Shown: positions 47,817 through 59,975 of the stretch, in pieces
How the letters are laid out: the number at the start of each line of letters is the position of its first letter
Numbering within the stretch: position 1 is the stretch's first letter
Program-made: the position numbers and the translations under genes
Notes under the pieces: generated by a model
Database searches by the model: none
What the model was told of the DNA's origin: nothing
Seen by the model: only the letters and a program-made list of their open reading frames with translations
Assembly: GCA_024704765.1 (NCBI GenBank)
Contig: JAKMXF010000077.1
Coordinates: 144,669-208,668, forward strand
Direction of reading: 5' to 3'
DNA from: Oopsacas minuta
Taxonomy: Eukaryota; Porifera; Hexactinellida; Lyssacinosida; Leucopsacidae
DNA length: 64,000 nt

Positions 47817-49007
47817 AACTCAACAAGATTTGATCCAAACAATTAAAATACATTGATACTAGGGTAACGGAGGCAAGGAAATTAAATGTAATCGGAATTG
47901 TTTCATCTGGTTCGATTATGGATCAATAAGGAAATACTTAATGAATTCGCACATTATATATTAATTGAGCTATGTGGGCGTAGAAAATAAACAAATGGCA
48001 GTTTTAAGTAGATACCATGTGAAAATACTATATACAGGGATTAAATAACTGTTTCAGGTATAATATAGTATACATGTGAACAGAATTGACAAATAGGCAG
48101 GTAGAAATCCGTAAATGAAGTTGTATTGAAGTACAACGGGAGTTCAAAAAGTTCATGACCCTGGTCATAGAATTTGAAGATATAGGATATTATACTACGT
48201 ATCTGTATTCATAACGAACCTTATTCTACTATCTATTCAGAACTATTCAAACTTTCACCATATCGTCAATAATATTCTGGTTGCGATTATTTCAATTATC
48301 CGGTTTGACTATCCTTGAATTTTCCAGCATTAATAGCTTCAAATTTGAAATTTAAGCAAAGATTCTACATCAAAATTCGCACGGTTCTTGATATTGACCT
48401 GAAGGATAATCTCATTGAATTGGAAGTCATTTATGAAGATGCTAGTTTATCATTTACTATTGTGAAGGAGTGGGCCAAGCGGTTTCATGGAGGACGAGAG
48501 CCACTGGAAGATGACAAACGAATGGGGCGTCCCAGATCCGTCACCACTAGCAGCAACACCTCTGAAATACGCTGGAGAATGGAAAAAGATCCTCAAATCA
48601 CTGTTGAAGAGTTAGCTATGAGTGCAAGAATCTCAACGGGAGTAGCTCAGTCCATACATAAAACTGAGCTGTAAGTTACAAAGGTTTGTGCGAGGTGGAT
48701 CCCACATTACCTTACAAAGGACCAAAAGGACCGTTGGGTAACTTGTGCAAGAAAAATGCACTCCGAGTATAAAGACTCGGGTCCAAAAATGCTGGCAGAA
48801 ATCGTTACTGGTGACGAGACATGGATAAGATACGACGAGCCACTGTCCAAAGAAAGAAATTAGATATGAGTAAAAGGTGAGCGGCCTCAAGCCAATCTTA
48901 GGCCGAAATTCAGAGACTAGGAGGCCATGTACTTAATTTTCTTTAATTCACATGGTCCAGTTGCTCAAATAATAGTACCAAAAGGAAAGACAATTCCCGG
49001 AGATTTA

Positions 49008-50311
49008 ATCAGAATATTCAATAAGTCTTGCGTGTCATGATATCTTAGGAATTAGTCAAGTAATATATCTAACTTTCATATATTATAAGCCCATATAGTT
49101 AAACTCCATATGCTGAAAGTTTCAAGCTTATCAATACAAATTATGAATTTTGAGATAGTTACGTGTAGTCAATTTATACCCACTGTTGAATTTATGGCTT
49201 CAAAGGATGATAATTTCAACCTCAAATGGCGAGCTCACATAGAGTTTTGTACAATACTCAAGAGCCAGCCCATAGAGATCTTCAGCGAGTTACAGAAGAT
49301 ATTGTGCGTGTATTGCCCTTCCAGATCTACTGTAAAGCGTGCTGATGCTGATGTCACAGATTGGCCTCGATCTGGAAGACCGGTATCCGCCACCACTTCA
49401 GAGAATATCGCACCCATTGTAAGTATGGTCATGGAAGACAAGTGCATTACTGTCAATCATTTAGAACAAAGTATGGAGATTTCATCAGGAGCTATTCATA
49501 CAATTCTGACGACTGATCTTGGCTACCGATCGATTTGTGGGAAATGTGTCCCACATAAGCTCAGTAAGAATCAAAGGTTGGCACGACTGAATATTGCCAA
49601 GAAACTCTTGGAAACTTATGAGAACTGCTATTCTAAACGCCTATCAGAGATTATTACTGGTGACGAGACGTGGGTCTACTATTCAACACCATATAGCAAG
49701 TATAAGAAGCAATCATGGGTGAGGGGCGACGAACAACCGACGAAAATTCCTAGGCCTGACCCCTGAAAACCTAAGATTATGTACCATCGTCTTCAGTAGT
49801 CATGGAATTGTCTTGCAATTACCTTGTGAGAGTGGCAAGGCTGTTACTGCTACTTTCATTACAGAGGTGCTTCCAAATTTGATAAAAAATATAGAAAAGT
49901 ACCGCCCGAAAACCGGAACTCGAGGAATGAAGATTCTAATTGATAACACAAGTCCCATACAGCTAAGCTTACCAAAAATTTCTTGGATGTAGAAGGGTTA
50001 GAAGTACTTCCCCATCTACCATACTCACCAAACCTAGCTCCGTGTGATTGTTGGCTATTCCCCAAGCTTAAAATCTACCTTCAAGGCAATGATTTTAACA
50101 CATTACAAGCACTCGGAACGGACCTGTACCAGTACTTCATATCCATCCCCGAAGAAGAGACAGAAATGTGTTTTACAAGTTGGCGGAAAGGTTAAAACTT
50201 TGTGTATCTGCAGGAGGGGATTACTTTGAATAAATAATATAGTGAATTAGTGTGTATAGTATTTGTATCATATTCTATGATATCACCCGCAAGACTTATT
50301 GAACGCCCCAG
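49008..50311 (+). mobile_element. inner mariner, nested
   Basis: The right end, reversed, reads CTGGGGCGTTCAATAAGTCT with TA at 50312-50313. The left end keeps TTCAATAAGTCTTGCG from 49017 but its first ten bases are degraded (TA probably 49006-49007). Length about 1304 bp. Inserted in the same orientation as the outer mariner. The left boundary is good to a few bases only. Confidence 0.85.
49194..50233 (+). pseudogene. mariner DD34D-type transposase pseudogene (inner)
   Basis: Start chosen at ATG 49194 (MASKDDNFNLKWRAHIEF), in frame with a longer upstream open stretch that lacks motifs. The region before the TGA at about 49763 holds DWPRSGRPVSATTSENI, the DNA-binding linker, then YRSICGKCVPHKLSKNQRLA, IITGDETWVYYSTPYSKYKK (first Asp) and SWVRGDEQPTKIP. 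Then frameshifts: GMKILIDNTS (second Asp, near 49935), LPYSPNLAPCDCWLFPKLK (third Asp, near 50040) and a C-terminus ending GGDYFE with TAA at 50231. At least two frameshifts and one stop. Confidence 0.88.
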
Positions 50312-50765
50312 TATACCAACAGTTGTCTCTCAGATGTAGAAAAACATTATTGGTAGCGGAGGCCAAAGTATGGACCGCGAGGCATGCAATTATTGCACCC
50401 TAATGTACGGCCACATAAAACTGAACTCGTAAAGTCAGAGTTGGATAGAATGAGAGTTGTCGAGCTAGATCACTCACCATACTCACCTGATCCCGCTTCT
50501 TGTGATTTCTGGCTCTTTACAAGTTTGAAAAAGGACCTTCCAGGCAAACATTTTGAAACCAGAATCCACCTAGGGAACGCAATTTGGAGTTCCCTAAGGA
50601 AATACCGCCGAAGACTATAAAAATGTATTTTTAAATAACAAGATCTTCTAACAGTCATAGGCGTTAATGGTGATTATTTCGAGAAAATATATCAATTGCA
50701 CATGTATATTCTGTATAGTTCAAAAATATGGGGTAGGATCGGGAACTTTTTGAACGTCCTTTGTA

Positions 50766-51664
50766 AAATTTGATCTGCTAGTGATTTTAGTGACATTTTA
50801 AATTAAAGCTCTTACAATATAAACACACATCCCTTCGTAATGATCAGATTCGATCATATTTAGGTCATTTTCATCAATATATCCCACAACGAAGAGAAAA
50901 AATTCATAAATAATTATTTAACTAAAGAGAAACATAATTATGCATTAGAAACCAATTCAGTTTCAAATCATACAGGCGACTAACAAACATCAACCGTTGT
51001 GAGTAATAGTTAGTGAGTCAGATACGCAATAAAAACACACAATACTGGTCAATTGTAAATTGTTTCATCAAGTGATCATGGAATTAGGACAAGAAAAAAA
51101 GATAAATCTTTTTGAAATATTGGAGTTCAAGCCATTTGTATAATATATTGGTCAACGACCATAAATAATATATATACTCACTATCAACTAAATTTTCCTA
51201 TGAACTCCCGAAATTTTTGATCTAAATGGGTGCCATTCTACGGAAGGGGAATGTAAAACAATACCCTCAACTGCGTTATACTCATTTATTTGGGAGACGG
51301 ATACTTTTTGAATTAATACGTGCATGGCAACATTTTGTATACAAATATTGGCTACCTTTACTCTAAAGTTTTGTTGCAAACAGAAATATGTATAATATGT
51401 AATTAAGTCTTGTGATGCTCATGATAATCGAAAATAATCGTTGTCTCAGTATACAACCTTCCGAGAGTTGCGAAAACTGAGGTTTGGATGATAATGTATG
51501 ATCAAATAACTTATATATAGCTCAGCTACCACAGTACAGTTTTGTGTATTAGCTTTTCGATATTCGAGAAAAGGTCATGTTTTCGGATGAATGGAAGTCA
51601 ACATTTCGAATGAGGGTATGTGGTTTTGTACTACAAAAACTGTCTATACTATGGCTGAGTTATA
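50766..51664. other. non-coding, nothing recognised
   Basis: 900 bp of AT-rich sequence between two transposons; no motif seen. Confidence 0.45.
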
Positions 51665-51666
51665 TA

Positions 51667-53049
51667 CAGTCTGTCAACTTGAAATTGGGAAGATCTTAGT
51701 TTTTCCCTAGCTACAAGTACATTTAATGTATTTCTATTCTAAATACGTTATTAGAATCCTTAAACAATCAATAATATAGTAGGCCTAATAATTTAACTTA
51801 TTTCCGTTACTTTTCCGTACTAATTTGACTCTTTTTGGCATCGATGACCAAAATGGACGTAAAAATTCATGTTCTAAAGAATTCCATACTTCATTTAGCT
51901 CCCATTTCAGATCATTAAAATTTCGTGGTGACTTCAAATCAATTTCTCCCTTGATCCACGACCAGAGGTTCTCGATCGGATTCAAATCCGGACTACAAGC
52001 AGGCCAATCCATCCTATGTATCTCTTTCTCCTCCAAGTATCCTTTAGCAAGGTTGCACGTGTGTTTGGGATCACTATCTTCCTGGAAAACCCATCCATCA
52101 GGGTACAAGACACTTGCTTGTTCTACTGAACATTCGTGCAGAATGTCGCAGTAAAGTCGCCCGGTGAGATTTTCTCTGGAAACCTTGATAGGAAACATTC
52201 CACGTGCTGAAAACGCTCCCCAAACATGCAATTTAGGAGAGTGTTTCGTACTTGGCTTTACGGGTTTCGAATCACCTTTACACCAGACACATACTCTGCC
52301 ACTAGCTAGCGAAATGGACATCTCATCGCTAAATATCGCTTTCTCCCAATCTCTACATCTGCTAGACTTAGCCGAATCGACACGATAAGCCTTATGGGTT
52401 TGTGTAAGCATCGGAATCTTCTAGCAACCTTGCGAGTGAAACCACGACGCTTCATCTCAATCCTTACAGCCTCGTGTGAGGACGATAGACCCCGCCTTTT
52501 GTTAAATTTGCAAGTCAACTTCCTCACAGATAATCTAGGATTGTTGATTGCCAAACTAACAAGTGATCTAGCGTTATTTGCTTTAATCTGACGCTGTTTC
52601 CCGGAACCAATCTTTGTATCAACGGATTCAGCATTCCTCAATTTGTAAACAGTGCGATAAACTGTACTTTTTGGAACCCCAGTTCTTCGAGATAATTCCA
52701 TACAATTCGTGATTCATGTGTCGAAAAGTATCTTGATATTGTTACGCTGTTCTTGCTCGTTCATTTTAAGGTTTTGAATTGATGAAAGTAAAGAATTATT
52801 AGCGAAGAAATAGAAGTGTTGCGAGAAATTCAAGTGATTAAATTTATATAGAATATTTGATTAGTAACTAAGTATAAATTGAAATATTTTGTAACCGCAG
52901 TCAGCTAGAGAAGTTCAGTTGGTTAAGAAATGACTAGAAATAGTTGAAAAACACAAAATATCAATATTAGTACGATAACCAATTTGAAAATGCAATTAGG
53001 AACATTCTAACATCGAAAATGATTTTCCCCATTTCAAGTTGACAGACTG
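51667..53049 (-). mobile_element. Tc1 element (DD34E), well preserved
   Basis: Element of 1383 bp, ends CAGTCTGTCAACTTGAAATT and, reversed, CAGTCTGTCAACTTGAAATG, with TA at 51665-51666 and 53050-53051. About two mismatches in the first 29 bases. Among the better preserved elements here. Confidence 0.94.
51785..52764 (-). pseudogene. Tc1 DD34E transposase, one stop and one frameshift
   Basis: From ATG 52764 (MNEQEQRNNIKILFDT) a TGA follows after 16 codons, then the same frame continues with MELSRRTGVPKSTVYRTVYK, a helix-turn-helix, and HEAVRIEMKRRGFTRKVARR. Near 52400 the frame shifts to a 208-codon block containing WEKAIFSDEMSISL (first Asp), LHVWGAFSARGMFPIK, WVFQEDSDPKHTCNLAKGYL (second Asp) and SPDLNPIENLWSWIK (Glu), with 34 residues between the last two. 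It ends RKSNGNKLNY at 51785. About 326 codons, the usual length. Only two lesions were seen, so it decayed recently. Confidence 0.92.
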
Positions 53050-53051
53050 TA

Positions 53052-53713
53052 TAAGGAATCTCATATATGATATAGAAAATAAGATGTGAGCGAATCGATC
53101 AAAATGATTTTTGCTTTATGAGAAAATATTCCGCTGTTTTCAAACTCATAGAATTCCAGAGGTTATATGATCTGAATATTGGGGAGCGAATATCTCCTCC
53201 TATCCCACCAATGGTTTTGCCTAGTCAATCTTGCGATGTTTGTCAGCAGCCATAATTTTGGCTATATACAGGAATTATATCCTTCTCTATATTATCCTAG
53301 ATGTAGTTTCGAATCCTAGTGAAAGTAGAGATAGTGAAGTAAAGAGATTATGTTCGTGACATTAAAAAGCACTGAGAACTAAATAAATAAATAACTAAGA
53401 TGGGTTTGTGATGCTCGATTGAAACTAACTAATGATGCTCACATATTTTAAAACAATTCGTTTGAATAAGTTTTCATCAAAATAGTAGCAAAAGTTTGTA
53501 CTTAAGTGAAAACTAAGTTAAGTTCCAACTTAACTCTCAGTAAACAGGGTGGTAGATGATGGTCGTTGTAGTGGTAATAGTTATTGAATATTAAGATTTA
53601 AGAAAAACTAAATAATGAAGTTGAGAGTATTTGTGGTTAATCTTCAGAGAAGATTCAATCCCACATATTACAGTTGGCAATAAAGTAGAGATAGGTCATT
53701 TCGTAGATGTAAA
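53052..53713. other. non-coding
   Basis: About 660 bp. TTTCGAATCCT near 53309 resembles a B-box of RNA polymerase III promoters, but no convincing A-box or tRNA fold accompanies it. Confidence 0.4.
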
Positions 53714-53715
53714 TA

Positions 53716-53895
53716 CAGTAGAGTCTTGTTAATAGTACAATAGCGGACTGTCAAAATTCGTACTTTTTGTCTGCAGTACGTATATCCAAACAGATATAAA
53801 TTGAAAGAATCGAAGGGGACTGATAAAATGTACAAATTTGTACACCTTATCCAGAGAAACGTGTTAACAGGGTTCGTATTAACGAGATTCCTTTG
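53716..53895. mobile_element. pogo/Tigger-like MITE
   Basis: 180 bp. Left end CAGTAGAGTCTTGTTAATA after TA (53714-53715); right end reversed CAAAGGAATCTCGTTAATAC, followed by TC instead of TA. Inner TTCGTATTAACGAG is typical of this group. Related to the copy at 47621. Confidence 0.68.
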
Positions 53896-53897
53896 TC

Positions 53898-55889
53898 TCA
53901 AAAAAATTTAGTTAATTGAATTCCAAATATTCTAAACATAGTGAAGTCACATTATGTAAAGTATTTAAGGTATAAGGACATAAGAAATTTCAAATTTCTT
54001 GTCTAAAATATTACTATATATTTCCAAAAGCACAATTCTGAAAAAATTGAGTTTCTTGAGATTGAAAGATACTCTTTGAAAGTCCACTTATTCTTCAAAT
54101 AAACATATATTCGATGAAAGCATCAGCTAAAAACATATTTCTCTCTCCAAATCTTAACCCCTTAACTGCCATAAACAAACATCTATGCCTATCCAATAGG
54201 CAATTTCCTGCCATATTTTGCGTCCAGTAGTGACTTCAAATCCCTCTAACTCTTACTGCACGCTTTCTCAACTTATTGTACATCTCAACATTGACCTGGC
54301 AAACACTGTGATAATTACACAGCAGTTTCAAAATGACTTATCTTTTTTGAAGATTTAGCTTGATCCAATCCAAGTTTTCCGAATTTTTGTCATTAGATAT
54401 TGTTCCCCTCACAGAACGATTACCTTAGTCATGATGACTAGTTATATACACCCTCACAGTCCAAGAGAATTAGAGAGATGCGATTCTACTTCTTCAATGA
54501 ATGTATGTACTTGCCATAATATAAGTATTGGGATTTCATCTAAGTAAGTCGTGGATGACTGACCTATAGCCGAGCCCGAATGGGCTATCGTCAGTCACTT
54601 CAATAAATTTTTTGTAATTTTACCTTAGAAACATAGAGAGCCTCTTTCTGTGCAAAAATTTACTTGTTAATATCATACTAGTAGCTATGTACAAGAGCTT
54701 GAATTAAAGCTATCCATGATCGTGCGACGGCACCATCTATTGATCTACTTTGATATTTAAATACAATGTTGAAGGTTTATAAAGTATATATATCAATGAA
54801 TGTAATACTGTATATTCCTGAGTAAGCGCATATTTGCGTCCAGGTATATAGCAATTCTCCAAATTTCTGATGACATGAGGAACAAATCACTCTCATTTGT
54901 AGCATGTAGCATAGTTAATGTGGAGCAGATTTTAAATATAATATTCTCGCAGATCGTGGTGATAAAATTTCATCCGCAGGTTTTGGAGCCAATATCAGCG
55001 CTTATTCCGAAAATGCGATACATTAAAATAGGAAAATGGGTAAATAAACTAATAAATTGGAAAATATTCGAAAATCAGGGCATAGTTTTGTATTTGCGTA
55101 TGTTTTGTTATTCTCCTAGTTAAAACAATTTGAGCATAAAATTGACATCGTTCGGACAAAATCAATAAATACTTTTCCCATAATAATATCGTCAAAATAT
55201 ATGCATGATTCGCATAGCGTAGATTTGTAGGTTCATGACTCACTAGCGCGAATCAAGTTAATTAATAGTGGAAATTTCAATCTAGCAGAATCCTGGTCCA
55301 TCAAAACAAAATATAATGACCATAACACTGGAACTAGCATATGGCTTTAGATAGTAATCTATGAACTAATTTCCTAGGTATTATAAAAAACTTTCGAGAT
55401 TCAGTAAACAAAGTTCATTTTTGCACGAACAAGGAAAAAATAATCAAATGATAAGTTAGCACTTGGCCAAAGTCATGAAGTCTGTGATTCAATCTTCAAA
55501 ATTCTATCATGATTATTTGCTGAGCAGTGGCTAATGATGCGATTTTTCGAAAATCCTAAAAAGGGGACAATTAAGCTATAGTTTCGTCATAGGTGTGAAT
55601 TTTCCTCAAAGTCTTGAGCTTCTTAGATAAAGGTCCAGAATACCCCTATATACCGAAAATTAGCCTTGGAGTATTCTAGTTCGTTCAATAAATTTGGAAC
55701 ATTCAAAAATATACATTTGAACTGTGTATAACCAAAAACTAAAGTGATTAACAAAATAGTTCATAATTGCTGAGGATTTTTGAAATCAAGCCACTTTGAA
55801 AGTACAATAGATACTAGTTGGCTCATTTCCGATTGAAATGAAATTCTCCAAAAAGATACATTAAAGCATGTAGAAAATGCCAATGCCCA
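53898..55889. other. 2 kb non-coding
   Basis: No gene. Holds the hairpin at 54556. The plus-strand open stretch 54875-55123 (82 codons) has no recognisable motif. Confidence 0.4.
54556..54597. repeat. two-part hairpin before a poly(A) signal
   Basis: TGACTGAC pairs with GTCAGTCA, and inside it ATAGCC pairs with GGCTAT, separated by a CT/C bulge, with an 11-base GC-rich loop. AATAAA follows at 54602. This could be the 3' end of a retroposed or structured transcript. It could also be chance proximity. Confidence 0.7.
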
Positions 55890-56146
55890 CAAAAGTAATT
55901 ATATTCTATATTGTGGCACATAATTGGACCTGAAAGTAAGGTGTCAAGTGAACCCGGAACTATGACAAACCGTGGGTGGAGAGTTTGGGACCATAGTTTT
56001 TACAGTGATTATACTCTGGACTCGTGTTGTTATACCATATAGAGAATATGATTTGGTTCGCATGCAACCCTTCAAGTTCAATTTTTAGGTAGCTCTTCTC
56101 TACATTTGTAAAGAATCCAAATTTTCCAAATGTTGGACATCCCTTA
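55890..56146 (+). repeat. dispersed repeat, copy A
   Basis: About 255 bp that match the reverse complement of 59760-59975. Shared words in order: TTCTAT.TTGT.GCACATAA, GAACC..AACTATGACAAA, TGGAGAGTTTG, TTCGCATGCA, GAAGAATCC-type and TTGGACATCCCTT. No coding content recognised. Confidence 0.8.
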
Positions 56147-57600
56147 CCTGTGTTCAGATTATTTATTGCAGATAAAGGTAAATTTATTCTTCTATTCAAG
56201 ATTACTATGACGCAATGCAGCCTAAACCATAGCCTATTCTCCTTAAGGCATAACAGTACAATGTGGATTTTGGCCAGAGATGGGTTACACGATGGTAAGG
56301 GACTCCATTGAAATATCATAAGTGCTTATGTTTGACATATACAGGCCTAGGATACACAAAATTAACAATAATCTTGAGAAATCTTTACCATACATTTTTG
56401 AGAGAATAAAGTCAAGACCACACACAGAGTGCCAAATGGAGACGGAACTTACCTAAAAATACCCCGCATCCGTCTAAAACTGAAGGATTGAACTGTACCG
56501 ACTATACTACCAGGATTTCCTTCTTACCTTTCTACTCACTCCTTCACCAAATACAGCCATCTCTCTCTCTCTCTCTCTTTCTCTCTTTGTAGAGGACAAG
56601 GATGATGAACTCCTCAATAAAGTTGCTTAACTCAGCATAGAGTCAGGAGTAGAAGACAAGAAGTTTACGATTCAGTTTCCAAGTTTTACAGACTAAGTTA
56701 CCTTTTCTTTCAATTGATACTATACGGTCTATATGGTATCCGAACGAATATTCATTAGTTTTTACACATCCCGGTATAGATAATTGTAAGATTGCAATGA
56801 ATACGTACATATCAGTTAAATTTGACTTGTCAATTAACTTGTATCGTAATGTGAACGTTTCCCAATTCCTTAAGTAACTCTAGGTGATATTCAACAACTT
56901 TAATCGGTTCTTAGTGATATTTCTGGTTTATAACGCGTGCCCCACCTCGGAGCTTAGTACCAATAGTACTGGAATCGTATCTCATATTCCATCTGCTGAA
57001 AGCCATATCAAACAGGTAATTGGACTTGCACCCTCCGTCCTCTTCCATGTGAGTCTGTATCTGCTGAGTAGTTATTCAACACCATAAAATATCTCATATT
57101 CGTGATGTAGAACATTGTGACTTATTCGTCGAAATGATCTCCATCGACAACAATCCCTTTAATGTGAAACATTTCAAATTGTTCTCCCATAATCACAAAC
57201 TGCAGACCTCTAGTACTTCATCCTTGTGATATATACAAAAATCTTTCTCTTATATTTGCCTTTTTGTATACATTCTGAAAACTACTTTTCCCATCCTGAT
57301 TTGAATTGTAGTTCTATCAACCAATACACATATCATCAAAAACATGTTATCGTTCATTTTGTGACATCCGTATGCTATATAATTCTGAGAGGGAGAGTTA
57401 GCAAAAATTGCTCCAAATTTGACTTCTAATCATGATATCCTTCCAATCAGGAACGTTAAAATGTTAAGTTAGTCCTGAAGGTTTTTCGTTAATCCAGAAT
57501 GAAAAACGTCCTCCTGCTCTTAAGTCCAACACTTCTGATTTCGTTGGGATACTCCAATCTGCCTGGAATATTTTCTACGTTATAACTCCATTCATACATA
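56147..57600. other. non-coding
   Basis: No gene recognised; contains a (CT)n run. The plus-strand open stretches 56884-57087 and 57226-57429 have no motif. Confidence 0.4.
56561..56588. repeat. (CT)n simple repeat
   Basis: A polypyrimidine run of CT dinucleotides interrupted by TTT, followed by TTGTAG. It looks like a polypyrimidine tract with AG, but no open frame follows. Confidence 0.85.
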
Positions 57601-57639
57601 CTCACTTGGATGACCGATTGTCTAAACCAGCAACATTCA

Positions 57640-57870
57640 ATAATGGCCGCTAAATCCTCCTGACTTGAATTGTCTACTGGCTTGAGGCTTGGAAGTCACT
57701 CCCCGAGAAAGGTGGCAAACTAAGCAAGCAAACATTCATCAGCTTCAAACATGCTTGTCTCGTGTTACCACCGTTAACAAATTTTCTAGCAGAGAACTGT
57801 GGTGTTTAATACCTATTAAAATCTTTGCTACAGAGATCCATTGGAAAACAATTGGGGGCTACATCGTATG
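57640..57870 (+). pseudogene. possible Tc1/mariner transposase C-terminal fragment
   Basis: One frame reads WPLNPPDLNCLLA, resembling the WPPNSPDLNCLDYWLW block with the last catalytic residue. Nearby, in other frames, come SKQTFISFKHACL and further degraded C-terminal-like sequence. No N-terminal part or terminal repeats were seen. Weak evidence; it may be coincidence. Confidence 0.3.
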
Positions 57871-57970
57871 TCAGGAACAAAATATCATGTATCATACCTT
57901 CCTATATTATAATCAGCGCGCCGCATCAATGCATCCATATTTGCCTATTTTCCAGTCAGACTGTGTCTAG

Positions 57971-59759
57971 TACCTGATTTCAAGAGTTCTTCAATATTTC
58001 TCGGCATTAGATTATCCAGATTCTATCAATGAAGTCACTTATATCCTTTCTTGAGCTCTATTCTGATCTGTCATCGAGTGCAGTTTCGAATTCCTTGGGT
58101 CCTTAGCGTTTATTGATGGCTATTCAGAGCATCAGTACATAAAAAGTAATCAACCATGTCGTATTTGGCGAGACTCCTAATAGTTGAAAGAGATATATCA
58201 TCAATGAACCGATATCCATATATCAGTTGAAACTCATAGAGTTATCCGATAGTGGAAGTCTGAAATTTCCGCATGAATTAAACCTAAAATCTATTGTTTC
58301 TTCTCGAAAATCGTTTGTTGCACTGAAAATGACAGCGAATGAATGAAGATATTTATTAGGGCCATTCTAGGAAAGTCATTGTTGATTTATCCATGAATAC
58401 TGTCATAGATACCAATCATTGTCAATTATGTTGAGAACAATGTTCATCTTGTGTATAAGTGGGATATTTATCCTTCAGAAGCTATAATTCCTTGCTGGGA
58501 ATTGTCTTTTAGCAAATAAAGTTAAAGATTACAATTCAATGGTGATTTCTAAAATCGAATGTATTAATATTGATCTTTACCTGTAGTATTCTAGTTTCTC
58601 ACTTTATAGCTATCTTTTTATGAAATTAATCAGAACTTCAATACCTGTATTAAAATATGTTTGCATAATATAGGGTAACCACGATAAAAGTTAACTATCA
58701 GTGAATAATCGAAATAATTTCTCTAGAATGCTAAAAGTCACTAAGGCACTATACTTATGCTCAAACAGCTTAAGCCTGCAATTATTCATCAATATCTGGT
58801 ACTCCATCGCAGGTCGAAAATCCAAATGTTACTGTTAGGCCTTATGTAGAGTGAGCTATTCCGAAAGCTATTGATTGTACAATTCAAGATTAGGTTAAAA
58901 AGAGTGAATATTGTACAAAAAACCGCAAATCACAGTCAGTGTCGACGTAAATTGACAAAATATTTTAGTGGATTATTGAAATTAAGCTATCCTCCTAAAG
59001 ATACATTCAAAAATGAAAGCTAAAATTGATTGTAGATAAACTTGTCAAACATATAAAATATGAAAATCGATTTCTACCTCTGTGTGTACCCATATTTAAC
59101 AAGTGGAAGCTAATCTCGAGGATAACTTTGAAATGTTTACTAAAAGATGTGAAAATATGATTAAACATATAAAAGATCTGTGTGTATATATTTAATGGAA
59201 TGTCTTGACACATAGATTTGTTGATTCAAAGTGACAATTATGATAACAGCAGAATTAATAGAATTGTAAATATTCACGAATATATTACGTCATTTCGTAA
59301 TCGCTGGAACCAAATTTAGATAGAGTGTCATTGCAAAAGAGTAGATCCATACACAAAAGAGGGGAACCAATTGTATAATCTGGAAATCTGGGTGATTGAG
59401 TGCGAAAAACCATAAATCATTCCAAATTCATCAAAAGTAGAGGGATGACTACTTGTCTTCCCCGTTATTTTCTCCCATGGTCATAGCTGCATTGAATAGA
59501 ATGCTATGGGTATAAATAAATCCGGAATTACTAAATCATATAATATTATTATACTAAAGTGGAATAATATACGTAAATAATAAATAAGTCATACTGCTTA
59601 TATGAGAAATAGTTAAGCATTTACAACAGCAATTATGACTCATGTTAAACTGAGTATTTCAAGTTGGTTTAGTAAACTACGAAAGTATTTACTGATTTAT
59701 AATTGTAATAAGTATCTATATTATAAAAAATTTGGTTTATCACTAAATAATCAGTAAGC
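57971..59759. other. non-coding, nothing recognised
   Basis: 1.8 kb of AT-rich sequence with no gene, hairpin or repeat pair that I could find. Confidence 0.4.
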
Positions 59760-59975
59760 AGGAAGGGATGTCCAATATTTGGGAAATTTGGATTCTTCAC
59801 ACAAGTAGATAAGAACTACACAAGGAAATTCAACTTAAAGGGTATGCATGCGAACAAAATCAAACTTCCAAAATTAGGTTTTCAAACTCTCCACCAACCC
59901 TTTGTCATAGTTTTGGGTTCAATTCACAACTAAATTCAGGTTCATTTATGTGCAACAAAATAGAATATATATGCA
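59760..59975 (-). repeat. dispersed repeat, copy B
   Basis: Inverted partner of 55890-56146. Just beyond it, at 60174-60200, GTGCCACATGTGGCAGAAGT resembles the GTGCCAC...GTGGCAC hairpin in the arms of the foldback element at 3530. Confidence 0.78.

Larger units (their letters stand above)
48315..50700 (+). pseudogene. mariner transposase pseudogene (outer, interrupted)
   Basis: The 5' part (48315-about 49005) has ...LKFKQRFYIKI, a helix-turn-helix block, PLEDDKRMGRPRSVTTS, ITVEELAMSARISTGVAQSI, then after frameshifts VTGDETWIRYDEPLSKE (first Asp, near 48815) and ...VAQIIVPKGKTIPGDLI. The nested element follows. The 3' part (50314-about 50700) resumes with MQLLHPNVRPHKTELVKSEL, where the second catalytic Asp of the usual HDN motif is Pro, then LDHSPYSPDPASCDFWLF (third Asp) and a C-terminus ending VNGDYFEKIY. 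The coding end is unclear because the stop is lost. Dead both by insertion and by point changes. The exact start is uncertain. Confidence 0.85.
48134..50763 (+). mobile_element. outer mariner, split by a nested mariner
   Basis: The ends read CAACGGGAGTTCAAAAAGTT and, reversed, CAAAGGACGTTCAAAAAGTT, with TA outside (48132-48133, 50764-50765). The enclosed 2630 bp contain a whole second mariner (49008-50311). Subtracting it and one TA leaves about 1324 bp, the normal length. The nest interrupts the transposase between its first and second catalytic Asp regions. Confidence 0.88.

Noticed and set aside
53300-53330. B-box-like TTTCGAATCCT suggesting a tRNA or SINE
   Set aside because: No A-box at the right distance and no cloverleaf could be drawn.
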